DNA of 64,000 nt, taken from positions 1,489,672 to 1,553,671 of the forward strand of contig LR698958.1 in NCBI GenBank assembly GCA_902381685.1. The letters run 5' to 3'. This document shows, in pieces, positions 51,875-60,762 of this stretch. The position numbers were made by a program, and so were the translations under genes. The stretch is from Lachnospiraceae bacterium. GTDB lineage: Bacteria > Bacillota > Clostridia > Lachnospirales > Lachnospiraceae. Every line of letters starts with the position of its first letter. Position 1 is the first letter of the stretch. The notes beneath the pieces were generated by a model. The model was given only the letters and a program-made list of their open reading frames with translations, was not told where the DNA came from and did no database searches.

Positions 51875-52654
51875 CTAATTCACCAGATATTGTTTCATAA
51901 ATTCAAGAGCATTTTTCTCAAGCCTGCTTACCTGCGCCTGAGAAATGTGAATTTCTTTCGCTATCTCCATTTGAGTTTTTCCCTCGAAAAAGCGCATTTG
52001 AATAATCTTTCTCTCCCGCTCTCCCAAACGTTCCATAGCCTCCGCCAAAGATAGTTCTTCTACCCAGTTTTCTTCCTTATTCTTTTTATCACTAATCTGA
52101 TCCATCACATACAGGGTGTCTCCGCCATCGTTATATATCGGTTCATGCAGACTCATCGGCATTTGTATGGCATCTAATGCCTGTACAATTTCTTCTTTGG
52201 AAATTCCTATCTCGCTTGCAATCTCCTGTATGGTCGGCTCTTTTAAATGTGTTTTCATGTATCCCTCTTTTGCATATATCGCCTTATATGCCGTATCCCT
52301 CAGCGAGCGGCTCACCCTAATGGAATTATTATCTCTCATATATCTTCGTATTTCCCCGATAATCATAGGCACTGCATATGTTGAAAACTTTACATTTAAC
52401 TCTGTATTAAAGTTATTGATCGCCTTAATCAAACCAATACACCCAATCTGAAATAAATCGTCAGGATTTTCATTACTGTTGGAAAATCTCTTGATCACAC
52501 TTAATACAAGTCGCAGATTACCTTTAATATATTCCTCTTTTGCCTCTTCATCTCCCGCCTTTATCCGAACAAACAACGCCTCTTTTTCTTCTTCTTTCAG
52601 AAGCGGAAGTTTTGCCGTATTTACACCGCATATTTCCACTTTATTAAGAGCCAT
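51875..52654 (-). CDS. sigG: RNA polymerase sporulation sigma factor SigG
   Basis: A 259-residue sigma-70 factor that directs late forespore transcription. The N-terminus VEICGVNTAKLPLL is the SigG signature; regions 2 ([38 protein letters not shown]), 3 and 4 (RERKIIQMRFFEGKTQMEIAKEIHISQAQVSRLE) are complete. It is separated by the beta-CASP gene from sigE and spoIIGA. A 12-bp stem in its leader covers the start codon (see regulatory feature). Confidence 0.96.
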   Translation of the reverse strand: MALNKVEICGVNTAKLPLLKEEEKEALFVRIKAGDEEAKEEYIKGNLRLVLSVIKRFSNSNENPDDLFQIGCIGLIKAINNFNTELNVKFSTYAVPMIIGEIRRYMRDNNSIRVSRSLRDTAYKAIYAKEGYMKTHLKEPTIQEIASEIGISKEEIVQALDAIQMPMSLHEPIYNDGGDTLYVMDQISDKKNKEENWVEELSLAEAMERLGERERKIIQMRFFEGKTQMEIAKEIHISQAQVSRLEKNALEFMKQYLVN

Positions 52655-52704
52655 TTTGTTACCTCCTCATTTTCTTTATAAGAAAAGGATTTACAAAATG
52701 GCTC
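52648..52704 (-). promoter_or_regulatory. sigG leader hairpin sequestering the start codon
   Basis: On the mRNA strand GAGCCATTTTGT (52704-52693) is perfectly complementary to ACAAAATGGCTC (52659-52648), which contains the sigG ATG (52654-52652). The ribosome site AGGAGG (52667-52662) is enclosed in the loop, which also holds a second stem TTTTCTT/AAGAAAA. Both should reduce initiation. Confidence 0.75.
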
Positions 52705-52753
52705 CTTATATTCATTCTTTATAAAATTATAGTAAACTTTTAGCCCTTGACAA

Positions 52754-54361
52754 CTATCTGTCCCACTTGTCAGCAAGATTTTGAATCTGACTTTCAAACT
52801 TAGCCAAATCTTTATTGGCAAGTCCTTCATTCTTCATAATAACGCTCATCAGTCGTTTACCTGCCATGACAACTCTGTTAAATACCGTCATTGCACGGAT
52901 TGCAGAAGGTTTCTCTTCCGCTTTCTTGCGTACTTTAACGCCTTCACTCAGGATAACATTTGCAGCCAAATCCACACTGCCTCCTGAGTACGGTGCAAAT
53001 GCCGGATAACCAAATTTCTCCGTGATTGTATTGGCAAATTCGTCCGTCACCGCATCTTCCCCATGTACAACGAACACATGCTGAATGTCCGTCTCAAATC
53101 CCGAAAGCCAGTTTAAAAGCCCTCTCATATCCGCATGACCGCTAATGCCCTTTAACGTTTCAATGTGAGCTCTCACTTCAATTTCCTCACCAAAAAGTTT
53201 TACAAGAGGCGCTCCCTCAATCAGTTTTCTTCCGAGAGTTCCCACAGCCTGATATCCCACAAATAAAATCGTACATTCCGGTCTCCACAGATTATGTTTC
53301 AAATGATGCCTGATACGTCCCGCCTCACACATACCTGATGCCGAAATAATTACTTTCGGACGTTCATCAAAGTTAATGGCTTTTGAATCATCGCTTGTTG
53401 TAGATAATTTCAACCCCGGGAAAACAAGTGGGTTGATTCCTTCCGCCACCAGTTTCATTGCATCTTCATCAAAACAGCCTTTTGTATTTTTGGTAAATAC
53501 ATTTGTCGCCTCTATGGCGAGAGGGCTATCCACATACACCTCAAAATTCGGAAATGCCGTCACCAGATTTTTCTCTTTTATCTCTCTGATAAAATAGAGA
53601 AGTTCCTGTGTTCGTCCCACTGCAAAAGACGGAATGACAACGTTTCCTCCCCTTGCAAATGTCTCGTTTAATATACGGGTAAATTCCCCGATATAATCCG
53701 GTGTCTCCTCACCGTGAAGTCTGTTTCCATATGTAGATTCAATCACAACATAATCCGCTTCTTTTACTTGTGTAGGGTCTTTAATAATCGGTTGATTTAT
53801 ATTTCCCACATCTCCGGAAAATACAATTTTCTTCTCCACCCCTTCTTCTCTAATCCAAATTTCCACACAGGCAGAACCGAGCAGATGTCCTATATCCGTA
53901 AAACGAACAGATATACCGTCATAAAGTTCTATCTTCTGGTCATAATCACACGGCGCCAAAAGTTCTATCGCGTCTAATGCGTCCTGCATTTCATAGAGAG
54001 GTTCATATAAAGCCGCGCCGGCACGTCTGGCCTTACGATTTCTCCACTCTGCTTCAAATTCCTGAATGTGCGCACTGTCACGCAGCATAATGTTGCACAA
54101 ATCCGATGTGGCAAACGTCGTAACTATCTGTCCTTTAAACCCCTGCTTACAAAGCATCGGTATGAGCCCCGAATGGTCTATGTGAGCATGTGTCAGCAGA
54201 ACACAATCAATATCACCCGGCACAATCGGCAATTCCTGATTTTCATATAAATCCGGTCCCTGTTCCATACCACAATCAATCAGGATAGTTTTGTTACAAG
54301 CCTCCAACAAATGGCAACTTCCCGTCACTTCGTGTGCTGCTCCGATAAATGTCAGTTTCAT
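52754..54361 (-). CDS. beta-CASP metallo-beta-lactamase-fold RNase-like protein
   Basis: A 535-residue protein of the CPSF73/Ysh1-like group. The metallo-beta-lactamase part has LTHAHIDHSG near 56-65 and SGDVGN near 182; the beta-CASP part has SFAVGRTQELLYFI, DSPLA, SASGMCEAGRIRHHL near 345 and HADMRGLLNWL near 410. These proteins process RNA. The last 70 residues are an extra tail. It lies between sigE and sigG on the same strand. Confidence 0.9.
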   Translation of the reverse strand: MKLTFIGAAHEVTGSCHLLEACNKTILIDCGMEQGPDLYENQELPIVPGDIDCVLLTHAHIDHSGLIPMLCKQGFKGQIVTTFATSDLCNIMLRDSAHIQEFEAEWRNRKARRAGAALYEPLYEMQDALDAIELLAPCDYDQKIELYDGISVRFTDIGHLLGSACVEIWIREEGVEKKIVFSGDVGNINQPIIKDPTQVKEADYVVIESTYGNRLHGEETPDYIGEFTRILNETFARGGNVVIPSFAVGRTQELLYFIREIKEKNLVTAFPNFEVYVDSPLAIEATNVFTKNTKGCFDEDAMKLVAEGINPLVFPGLKLSTTSDDSKAINFDERPKVIISASGMCEAGRIRHHLKHNLWRPECTILFVGYQAVGTLGRKLIEGAPLVKLFGEEIEVRAHIETLKGISGHADMRGLLNWLSGFETDIQHVFVVHGEDAVTDEFANTITEKFGYPAFAPYSGGSVDLAANVILSEGVKVRKKAEEKPSAIRAMTVFNRVVMAGKRLMSVIMKNEGLANKDLAKFESQIQNLADKWDR

Positions 54362-54440
54362 AATCTCAACCCCTTTTCTTCTTATTGTAGCACTTTTTAC
54401 TTGAAATAGATATTACTTTTTCAATATTTAATATTTTTAT

Positions 54441-55181
54441 TTATTCATATCTCACAATTTCTCGTTTTAACCGTTGCATAATTTTTTTCTCCAGTCTGGA
54501 GATATATGATTGGGAAATTCCCAATATATCCGCAACCTCTTTCTGCGTTTTCTCCTCACCGTCTTTCGTTCCGATTCCAAATCTCATCTGCACAATAGTC
54601 TTCTCACGGCTGGATAATCGGTTTATTGCCTTCATTAGCAATTTTCTCTCCACTTCTGTTTCCAAATCCCTGTAAATCGTGTCTTCCTCTGTCCCTAAAA
54701 TATCTGACAATAACAATTCATTTCCGTCCCAGTCCACATTTAACGGCTCATCAATTGACACTTCTAATCTCGTTTTATTATTTCTTCTCAGATACATTAA
54801 AATTTCATTTTCAATACATCTGGACGCATATGTAGCTAATTTAATATTTTTCATCGGATTAAACGTATTAATCGCTTTAATCAACCCTATCGTTCCTATG
54901 GAAATCAAATCTTCCACTCCAACTCCCGTATTATCAAATTTCTTCGCTATGTAAACAACCAATCGAAGATTATGTTCTATCAAAGTCTTTTTCGCCACAT
55001 CGTCCGTTTCTGTCCCAAGTTTTTCAATGACTGCCGTCTCCTCCTCTGTTTCCAAAGGCGCCGGAAGCACGTCCGAACCTCCTATATAATGAATATCTCT
55101 CTTTTCCGGAAACAAAAACGTCCGAAAATTTGATATTACTTTTAACTTAAATTGATTTGGTACTGCTACTTTTATGACCAT
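54441..55181 (-). CDS. sigE: RNA polymerase sporulation sigma factor SigE (pro-form)
   Basis: A 246-residue mother-cell sigma factor. The N-terminal pro-sequence (about 1-30, ending near [12 protein letters not shown]) is removed by SpoIIGA. Regions 2 ([37 protein letters not shown]) and 4 ([44 protein letters not shown]) are complete. It is 12 bases downstream of spoIIGA. AGGAGG precedes the ATG. Confidence 0.97.
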   Translation of the reverse strand: MVIKVAVPNQFKLKVISNFRTFLFPEKRDIHYIGGSDVLPAPLETEEETAVIEKLGTETDDVAKKTLIEHNLRLVVYIAKKFDNTGVGVEDLISIGTIGLIKAINTFNPMKNIKLATYASRCIENEILMYLRRNNKTRLEVSIDEPLNVDWDGNELLLSDILGTEEDTIYRDLETEVERKLLMKAINRLSSREKTIVQMRFGIGTKDGEEKTQKEVADILGISQSYISRLEKKIMQRLKREIVRYE

Positions 55182-55193
55182 TCTTTTTTCCTC

Positions 55194-55976
55194 CTAAAAT
55201 ATATCGGGATTTAAAATCATTCCGTATTCTTCATCTGCTGAAATTTTATTTTCGCACACTGCAACAATCGGTTTCATTACCCAACATTCTTTTTCATTAT
55301 GTATGCACATTTTTTCCAATTCCATTACGGGAAGCGTTCCGCACTCCTTTCCTATGGAATGGAAAAATATACGTCTTAAATTTTTCACTTCATCTTCATT
55401 CAGCCACGTTTTCACTGCCTCGTACTCCACAATACATACCGGCTGTTTTGTCAAAGGATCTGAAAGACTATTCCCCGTATCAATCAAGGCATGGAGGGTA
55501 CATTTCTCCCCATTCTGATATAATGTAACATTACATTCATTTTGTTTTACCTTCTGCATACATACAACGAAGGCCCATATTCCCTGCACAATCCAGTGAC
55601 TGAATACCGCAACGGCAAAAAACAAACTGCCCATCTTCAAATACTGCTGAAAATAAGTGAATACTCCTCCCAACAAAAATCCTCCGATATATAATGCTAT
55701 CCATGCCCGAACAATCTCCCGAAGAGTATGTACCCGCAAGCCTATGTAAATCATTAGTACATTAATAACTATATGAAATAGCATTAATTTCAATATTGCA
55801 CTTCTTACGGGAAGCACAACTACAAAACATGTCAGCAGGCTTCCCACCAAACTTCCCAGACAGATATTTCCATGTGTGGCAGAACATTTTAATATCTTTC
55901 TTGCAATCAGAAGAAGTAAAAAGTCCATCATAAAATTGACTAAAAAAAATACATCTACATATAACTCATAGTACAT
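55194..55976 (-). CDS. spoIIGA: sigma-E processing peptidase SpoIIGA
   Basis: A 260-residue membrane aspartic peptidase that activates SigE at the septum. Five hydrophobic segments fill the N-terminal half (about 9-140); the catalytic motif IDTGNSLSDP puts the active aspartate at D166. The C-terminal domain is cytosolic. It is about 50 residues shorter than the B. subtilis protein. It is in the order ftsZ-spoIIGA-sigE with a Spo0A box upstream. Confidence 0.95.
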   Translation of the reverse strand: MYYELYVDVFFLVNFMMDFLLLLIARKILKCSATHGNICLGSLVGSLLTCFVVVLPVRSAILKLMLFHIVINVLMIYIGLRVHTLREIVRAWIALYIGGFLLGGVFTYFQQYLKMGSLFFAVAVFSHWIVQGIWAFVVCMQKVKQNECNVTLYQNGEKCTLHALIDTGNSLSDPLTKQPVCIVEYEAVKTWLNEDEVKNLRRIFFHSIGKECGTLPVMELEKMCIHNEKECWVMKPIVAVCENKISADEEYGMILNPDIF

Positions 55977-56008
55977 CGCCCACCTTCTTTCTCTCCGGCA
56001 ACATATTC

Positions 56009-56041
56009 ATTATAAATTGCAGGCCGCGAGAAAAATGTCGT
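56009..56041 (-). promoter_or_regulatory. probable Spo0A-activated promoter of spoIIGA-sigE
   Basis: Minus-strand TATAAT (56014-56009) with a -35-like ACGACA (56041-56036) at 21 bases. The long spacing is like that of the B. subtilis spoIIG promoter (22 bases), where Spo0A is needed. The -35 region itself contains TGTCG read on the plus strand. Confidence 0.5.
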
Positions 56042-56065
56042 ATAATGAAAACCCGACTTGATTTT

Positions 56066-56077
56066 TTTTCGACAAAA
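56066..56077 (-). promoter_or_regulatory. Spo0A box
   Basis: Minus-strand TTTTGTCGAAAA (56077-56066) contains the consensus TGTCGAA. It lies about 35 bases upstream of the -35 region of spoIIGA. Confidence 0.75.
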
Positions 56078-56092
56078 CAAGTCAAAAGAGCA

Positions 56093-56132
56093 ATAAAAAA
56101 AGAACTATCACAAATCTTTCATGATAGTTCTT
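56093..56132 (-). terminator. terminator after ftsZ
   Basis: Perfect 11-bp stem AAGAACTATCA / TGATAGTTCTT with an 11-base loop, followed on the minus strand by T5-AT. It separates ftsZ from spoIIGA. Confidence 0.88.
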
Positions 56133-56147
56133 TCCCTTTATCATTTC

Positions 56148-57377
56148 CTATCTCTTAAAGAAATCAGGAATTTTAATAGACTGTTCTTTTACTGTACTTG
56201 TTGGCACTTTTGGTGTCTGAAGAGTCGGTGTCGCTCCACCATATGTCCTCTGTTCATTGTTAGCGCTGCCTGTATGGTTTGCAGTCTGACTCTGGAACTG
56301 TGTATGAGCAACATTTTTAGTTAAGTCAACTTTTGGTGACTGTACCTCTTCTTTTGGTTGAATTGTCTGATGGAATGCTGCTTTCTGTCCTTCTAATCTC
56401 TGTTTTAATTTAGAAGTAGCACCACCTACATTGTGAAGTCCTGTTGCGATAACTGTAATAGTCGCCTCGTCCTGTTTAGTATCATCGTACATAGCACCGA
56501 AGATAATGTTTGCTTCTTCTCCTGCCAATTCCTGAACATACTCTGCCGCATCACTTGCGTCCATAAGAGAAATATCTCCGGATACATTGATAATAACATG
56601 TGAAGCCCCTGCAATAGTCGTTTCAAGAAGAGGACTGGCAACTGCCTCTTTAACAGCATCAAGCGCTTTCTCTTCGCCTTTTCCTTTACCGATACCGATA
56701 TGTGCGATACCTTTATCAACCATTACTGTCTGCACATCTGCAAAGTCAAGGTTAATTAATGAAGGTACATTAATTAAGTCTGTAATACCCTGAATACCCT
56801 GCTGTAACACTTCGTCCGCTTTCTTCAATGCTTCCGGCATAGTTGTTCTTCTGTCAACAATCTCCAATAATTTATCGTTTGGAATAACGATGAGTGTGTC
56901 AACATTTTCTTTCAATTTTTCAATTCCGGCAAGAGCGTTATTCATACGTGCTTTTGATTCAAAACGGAAAGGTTTTGTAACCACACCTACTGTCAATGCT
57001 CCCTGCTCTTTTGCGATACGTGCTACAACCGGTGTGGCACCTGTACCTGTACCGCCTCCCATACCGCAAGTAACAAACACCATGTCTGCTCCTTTGAGTG
57101 CTGAAGCAATTTCTTCTGCACTTTCTTCTGCTGCTTTCTCTCCTACTTCAGGTTTTGCTCCTGCACCAAGTCCTTTAGTAAGTTTATCCCCTATCTGCAT
57201 AAGTGTTGGTGCTTTACATAATTGCAATGCCTGTTTATCTGTATTAATTGCAATAAATTCTACTCCAGCGATCTGTTCATCTATCATTCGGTTTACAGCA
57301 TTATTACCGCCACCGCCTACACCAACTACAATTATTTTTGCTGCTGCGTCTGATTCATTTGTTTTAATTTCTAACAA
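56148..57377 (-). CDS. ftsZ: cell division protein FtsZ
   Basis: A 409-residue tubulin homologue that forms the division ring. The GTP-binding signature [11 protein letters not shown] is near 108, with [14 protein letters not shown] near 18-31 and the T7 loop [11 protein letters not shown] near 210. The C-terminal peptide PDFFKR fits the FtsA/SepF-binding tail. The start is TTG at 57377, because AAAGGAGGAG lies 7 bases upstream; an in-frame ATG at 57443 has no ribosome site and would add 22 residues foreign to the family. Confidence 0.96.
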   Translation of the reverse strand: MLEIKTNESDAAAKIIVVGVGGGGNNAVNRMIDEQIAGVEFIAINTDKQALQLCKAPTLMQIGDKLTKGLGAGAKPEVGEKAAEESAEEIASALKGADMVFVTCGMGGGTGTGATPVVARIAKEQGALTVGVVTKPFRFESKARMNNALAGIEKLKENVDTLIVIPNDKLLEIVDRRTTMPEALKKADEVLQQGIQGITDLINVPSLINLDFADVQTVMVDKGIAHIGIGKGKGEEKALDAVKEAVASPLLETTIAGASHVIINVSGDISLMDASDAAEYVQELAGEEANIIFGAMYDDTKQDEATITVIATGLHNVGGATSKLKQRLEGQKAAFHQTIQPKEEVQSPKVDLTKNVAHTQFQSQTANHTGSANNEQRTYGGATPTLQTPKVPTSTVKEQSIKIPDFFKR

Positions 57378-57515
57378 GAGTTTCTCCTCCTTTGTGTTCC
57401 TTATTCGCCTTATACTTCCCTGCAAGTTGGCAGTTTCAGCCATATAGGTATATAATATCTACTTTTCGTCAAATAATCAATAGAATTTTTCCTATTTTCT
57501 TATTTTTTGTACATT

Positions 57516-58271
57516 TTATTTCTTATCAGTCTTTTCTTCTTCCTTTTTTGGTAATTCTCCCTCTTTAAAAGTTATCATTTCCGTCGCTTCACCGTAATGC
57601 CTTAAGTCCAGCGTCCCTGTTTTTCCTTCCAATTTTGTCAGGATAGGCGGCAATTGACTTATTTTTTCTTCCATACTTCCACTTCCCAAGGTGACACAGA
57701 CTTTTTCTATGTAAATAGTTAAATCCGCCCCTTCACTCACAATCCGATCCGGCTTAATTTTCCATTCGTCCAATGCCTTTAGCATTGTATCAATATTTCT
57801 AAAAAGCCTCTCCTCTTTCACCGGAAGTTTTTTGTAAAGTTCAGCATTTGCGGAAATTCCTTCTATACAGGGGATTCCTTCCATAAGCACAACTGATTTT
57901 GACAATACGGTTCCTTCTTCATCGAAATAGACATACTCGTCATCAATGACCGCATACGCCATAATCTCCTTTTCTTTGACTTCCACTCTGATACTCCACG
58001 GAGTTTTCAATCTTATTTTCGCAGAGACAACCGCTTTTGGATAGTCTATTTTCCCCATCAGATTTTTCCCTAAAAGGTATAAAGAATTTTTCGTTTTGCT
58101 GCTTTTTTGTATGCTCTCACCAATTTCACTGCTATTTATATATTTGTTTCCGGTTACTTCTATTGTCTGCACATGAAAAAGAAGTAAAACCGACATAACA
58201 ATAATTAAAATCCCCAATATTAATACGGTAAATGCATACAGCGTATGACTTGTTTTCTTCTGTTTTTTCAT
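57516..58271 (-). CDS. divIB: cell division protein DivIB/FtsQ
   Basis: A 251-residue bitopic protein: basic cytosolic start (MKKQKKTSH), one transmembrane segment (about 10-31), a POTRA domain (about 33-105, IEVTGNKYINSSEIGESI) and an FtsQ-type beta domain. The tail is acidic and lysine-rich (KEGELPKKEEEKTDKK). It stands between ftsW and ftsZ as in many Clostridia. Confidence 0.9.
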   Translation of the reverse strand: MKKQKKTSHTLYAFTVLILGILIIVMSVLLLFHVQTIEVTGNKYINSSEIGESIQKSSKTKNSLYLLGKNLMGKIDYPKAVVSAKIRLKTPWSIRVEVKEKEIMAYAVIDDEYVYFDEEGTVLSKSVVLMEGIPCIEGISANAELYKKLPVKEERLFRNIDTMLKALDEWKIKPDRIVSEGADLTIYIEKVCVTLGSGSMEEKISQLPPILTKLEGKTGTLDLRHYGEATEMITFKEGELPKKEEEKTDKK

Positions 58272-58292
58272 TATACTCCTCCTGTATCTCTT

Positions 58293-59378
58293 CTATTCTA
58301 TCAGATTAGATACACTTAGTACAAGCCCCATTTCCAGTAAAAGAAACATAACTGAAGTTCCCCCATAACTGATAAATGGCAAAGTAATTCCCGTATTTGG
58401 TATGGAATTGGTTACAACGGCAATATTCAGAATAACCTGAATCATAATATGCCCCATTGCGCCGGTGGCAATCAGCGCCCCAAATAAATCTTTCGCATGT
58501 GTTGCGATAACAAAAAAGCGCCATATCAATATCATAAACAGTACAATAATAAAAATTGCCCCAAAAAGTCCCAGTTCCTCACAAATAATGGAAAAAATCA
58601 TATCATTTTGCGCCTCCGGAACAAATCCCAGTTTCTGAATGCTTGATCCAAGTCCCCTGCCAAAAAGCCCTCCCGAACCGATGGCATACAGCCCCTGTAG
58701 AGTCTGGTACCCCTTCTCGTACTTTTCCGGGTTCCGCCAAATCGCAAGCCTTTCTAACCGATAACTTTCCAGCGCCAAAAATATTCCAAGAAAACCTACC
58801 GCCAAAATCCCCATCGTAATAAACTGTGTATATTTCGGACTGGAAACAAAAATCAAAATAATCGCAATACCCAGTATAATTACTGCAGTACTTAAATTAT
58901 TAGAACCAACCAACGCCACTATCGGAAGAATACTTCCAATAATCTTTATCAACGTCCTCACTTTATCAATTTTCTTTACATTTTTCATTACGATATAGGA
59001 CAGAAATAGAATCAACGCCACTTTTGCATACTCCGACGGCTGAAAAGAAAACGGCCCCAAAGATAACCATCTTTTAGAACCGTTATATTCATCACCGATA
59101 AACAGCACTGCCGTCGATAAAATCAACGCCACAATATAAGCAAATACTGCAAAATGCTGCCATATGTGATAATCTATATTTGCCATTGCAAACATTAAAA
59201 TAATACCTAATACTGTTGCAAAAGCCTGTTTCTTTAAGTAATAAAATGAATCGTGGAATTTCACCTCTCCGTTGTAGGCACTTGTACTATATAAGATAAC
59301 CAGTCCAATTCCAACAAGAAGAAATACCGCTGTCAGAAGGCTGTAATCATACCTTCCTTTTTTACTCTTCCGGGACAC
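58293..59378 (-). CDS. ftsW: FtsW/SpoVE-type SEDS glycosyltransferase
   Basis: A 361-residue SEDS-family membrane protein with about ten helices, the peptidoglycan polymerase that pairs with a class B PBP. Family blocks: FSFQPSEYAKVALILFLSY near 110, ESYRLERLAIWRNPEKYEKGYQTLQGLYAIGSGGLFGRGLG near 203, and GITLPFISYGGTSVMF near 333. The start appears to be GTG at 59378 with AAGGAG upstream. The partner PBPs are three genes upstream. Confidence 0.93.
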   Translation of the reverse strand: MSRKSKKGRYDYSLLTAVFLLVGIGLVILYSTSAYNGEVKFHDSFYYLKKQAFATVLGIILMFAMANIDYHIWQHFAVFAYIVALILSTAVLFIGDEYNGSKRWLSLGPFSFQPSEYAKVALILFLSYIVMKNVKKIDKVRTLIKIIGSILPIVALVGSNNLSTAVIILGIAIILIFVSSPKYTQFITMGILAVGFLGIFLALESYRLERLAIWRNPEKYEKGYQTLQGLYAIGSGGLFGRGLGSSIQKLGFVPEAQNDMIFSIICEELGLFGAIFIIVLFMILIWRFFVIATHAKDLFGALIATGAMGHIMIQVILNIAVVTNSIPNTGITLPFISYGGTSVMFLLLEMGLVLSVSNLIE

Positions 59379-59393
59379 CCGTGAATCAACTCC

Positions 59394-60749
59394 TTATAAA
59401 GCATTTACAAGTTCTTTGAATTTATCTCCACGTTCTTCATAATTTTTAAACATTCCCCAACTTGCACATGCAGGTGAGAGTAATACCGCTTCTCCTTCTC
59501 TCGACAGTTCTGCACAGATTGACACCGCCTCTTCCAAAGTCTCCGCAAGTACCGTATCTGTAAAACCGCATCTCTTTGCCGTCTCCTCTATCTTCTCTTT
59601 CGTCTGTCCAATCAGCACAAGTTTTTGTACCTTTCCGTCAAAACTTTCTATCCATTCCTCATAAGACGCATTTTTGTCGTATCCGCCTCCAATCAGATAT
59701 GTCGGTTTCTTCATCGCAGAAATAGCTTTTATTGCCGCATCGGGATTCGTTCCCTTTGAATCGTTGTAATAGACTACGCCATTTTTTTCACATACATATT
59801 CGATTCGATGTTCCACTCCGCCGAACGCTTTCACGCTCTGTCTGATAATGTCCACCGGAACATGATAGGCAAGCGACATTGCCACTGCTGCCATAATATT
59901 CTCATAATTATGTACTCCCAACAGTTTTAATTCGTCCACATGACAGATAGTTGTGCGGTTTCCGTTTTCTGCATAAATGATAGTGCCGTCTTCCAAATAA
60001 ACACCTCTATCTAGTTTACGCCGGCTGCTGAAATATAGAACTGTCGCTTCTGTCTTTTCACCAAATTTTCTCGTTTCCTCATCTTCATAGTTTAAAACGC
60101 ATACGTCCTCAGCCGTCTGATTTTTGGCAATCGTTTCTTTCGCCTCTATATACGCCCGCATTGTGTGATGTCTGTCCAAATGATCCGGCGTAATATTTAA
60201 AATAGCGCTCACCTTCGGTCTGAACGCATCAACAGTCTCCAGTTGAAAACTGCTGATTTCCGCCACGATCACCGAATCTTCCCTCGTCTCGGCCGCTATG
60301 GAAGTGTATGGTGTGCCGATATTCCCCACAACGTACACACTGTCTTTCCACGCTTTCATTATCTCTCCGAGAAGGGCGGTTGTCGTTGTCTTCCCATTCG
60401 TCCCCGTAATCGCAAGAACATCTCCCCCGCCGACACGGTAGGCAAGTTCAATCTCGCCCCAGATACATATGCCCTTTTCTCTTATTTTATTTACAATAGG
60501 TAAATCCGTAGGAACTCCCGGACTCATCACAACGCTGTCTAACGTTTCAATAACTTCATCTCTCAATGTTCCCAAAAGAATCTGTGCCTTACTGCCTGCA
60601 CCGATTTTCTTTCTCAGTTCCTCTTTATCAAGGGTTTCTTTTCCGTCATATAAAATAACGTCCGCTCCCTGCTGCTCCAATAATCTCGCTGCTCCGATAC
60701 CGCTTATGCCCGAACCGAAAACAAGTACTTTTTTGTTTCTCAAATCCAT
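59394..60749 (-). CDS. murD: UDP-N-acetylmuramoyl-L-alanine:D-glutamate ligase
   Basis: A 451-residue Mur ligase adding D-glutamate to UDP-MurNAc-L-Ala. The N-terminal Rossmann region (VFGSGISGIGAARLLEQQGADV) is followed by the ATP loop ITGTNGKTTTTALLGE near 113-125, and the central block NITPDHLDRH near 175. The C-terminal domain has YNDSKGTNPDAAIKAI near 315. The start at 60749 follows GGGGG; the longer frame to 60782 overlaps mraY. Confidence 0.96.
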   Translation of the reverse strand: MDLRNKKVLVFGSGISGIGAARLLEQQGADVILYDGKETLDKEELRKKIGAGSKAQILLGTLRDEVIETLDSVVMSPGVPTDLPIVNKIREKGICIWGEIELAYRVGGGDVLAITGTNGKTTTTALLGEIMKAWKDSVYVVGNIGTPYTSIAAETREDSVIVAEISSFQLETVDAFRPKVSAILNITPDHLDRHHTMRAYIEAKETIAKNQTAEDVCVLNYEDEETRKFGEKTEATVLYFSSRRKLDRGVYLEDGTIIYAENGNRTTICHVDELKLLGVHNYENIMAAVAMSLAYHVPVDIIRQSVKAFGGVEHRIEYVCEKNGVVYYNDSKGTNPDAAIKAISAMKKPTYLIGGGYDKNASYEEWIESFDGKVQKLVLIGQTKEKIEETAKRCGFTDTVLAETLEEAVSICAELSREGEAVLLSPACASWGMFKNYEERGDKFKELVNAL

Positions 60750-60762
60750 AATTCCCTGCCCC

